DNA of 64,000 nt, taken from contig NZ_CP009452.1 of assembly GCF_001278035.1 (NCBI RefSeq), positions 4,001,501 to 4,065,500 on the forward strand, given 5' to 3'. The notes beneath the pieces were generated by a model. It saw only the letters and a list, made by a program, of their open reading frames with translations, was not told the origin of the DNA and did not search any database. The stretch comes from Sphingopyxis sp. 113P3 (GTDB lineage Bacteria; Pseudomonadota; Alphaproteobacteria; Sphingomonadales; Sphingomonadaceae). This document shows positions 63,912-64,000 of the stretch, in pieces. The position numbers and the translations under genes are program-made. How positions within the stretch are numbered: the stretch's first letter is position 1; every line of letters starts with the position of its first letter.

Positions 63912-64000
63912 ATGACGCTTTGCAGTATGGTTCACGAGCAGACGCGGCTCATCCACGGCGATACCCCGTGCGACGCGCTCCAGCGGACCCCCGGTCCGCC
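63912..64000 (+). CDS. Start of an unidentified reading frame (3' partial)
   Basis: An open frame begins with ATG 63912, 14 bp after the sigma-factor stop, behind GAGAAAGAAAATATAG. It stays open to the window edge (MTLCSMVHEQTRLIHGDTP...). A FecR-type anti-sigma gene would be expected here, but the visible residues do not show that family, so no function is given. Confidence 0.3.
   Translation, partial: MTLCSMVHEQTRLIHGDTPCDALQRTPGP

Noticed and set aside
1..64000. CRISPR array
   Set aside because: No run of regularly spaced short direct repeats was seen anywhere in the window.

Overview
The window reads as GC-rich alphaproteobacterial DNA, most likely from a sphingomonad (Sphingopyxis, Sphingobium or Novosphingobium type). 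The reasons are four large TonB-dependent receptors with TGSRI/TGTR-type plugs, PepSY membrane proteins, an Aap-type amino-acid ABC transporter, FecI/CnrH-type sigma factors and dense insertion sequences. The genus is inferred from gene content, not proven. No rRNA, intact tRNA or CRISPR array was seen.

Region 1 (1-5750) is an insertion-sequence graveyard. It holds an IS2-group (IS3 family) element cut by the window edge and inserted into an IS481-family transposase, two convergent IS110-family transposases, and a complete ISL3-family element with 29-bp inverted repeats. Region 2 (5815-7379) is a genomic-island boundary: the 3' 45 nt of a tRNA-Arg(CCG) lie next to a tyrosine integrase, so the island probably runs to the right, past the window end. 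Region 3 (7463-11218) is an AraC regulator split by an IS3-family element (GTT target duplication), divergent from a methyltransferase and an alpha/beta-hydrolase-like protein that lacks its nucleophile serine.

Region 4 (11.4-25.4 kb) looks like an amino-acid, probably sulfur amino-acid, scavenging locus. A HutC-like repressor faces a TonB receptor/PepSY/PepSY operon that carries a TGTATATACA palindrome upstream. Next to it is a tightly overlapped operon of binding protein, fused double permease, cystathionine beta-lyase-like PLP enzyme and ATPase, divergent from a LysR regulator, plus a second TonB receptor.

Region 5 (25.4-47.7 kb) is a copper-resistance island. It contains a CnrYXH-like sigma/anti-sigma/sensor operon followed by copA, copB, DUF305, DUF411 and a His/Met-tailed lipoprotein. 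Divergent from it are copC, copD, an AraC regulator, a methyltransferase, a P1B copper ATPase, a small periplasmic protein and a cytochrome c. A TonB receptor with a structured leader follows, then cusC-cusB-cusA-cusF with ATGA overlaps. Region 6 (47.7-51.0 kb) is a sulfide/persulfide operon: metallo-beta-lactamase-fold dioxygenase-like protein, DUF442-sulfide:quinone oxidoreductase fusion and TauE/SafE exporter.

Region 7 (51.2-62.9 kb) is a peptide/amino-acid catabolism locus with three amidohydrolases (one lacking its metal HxH), RidA, two DAACS symporters, a 1031-residue TonB receptor and an Lrp/AsnC regulator. Region 8 (63.2 kb to the end) holds a FecI-like sigma factor and the start of an unidentified reading frame. 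The copper genes together cover periplasmic oxidation and sequestration (CopABCD, DUF411, cytochrome), cytosolic export (ATPase) and trans-envelope export (CusCBAF).
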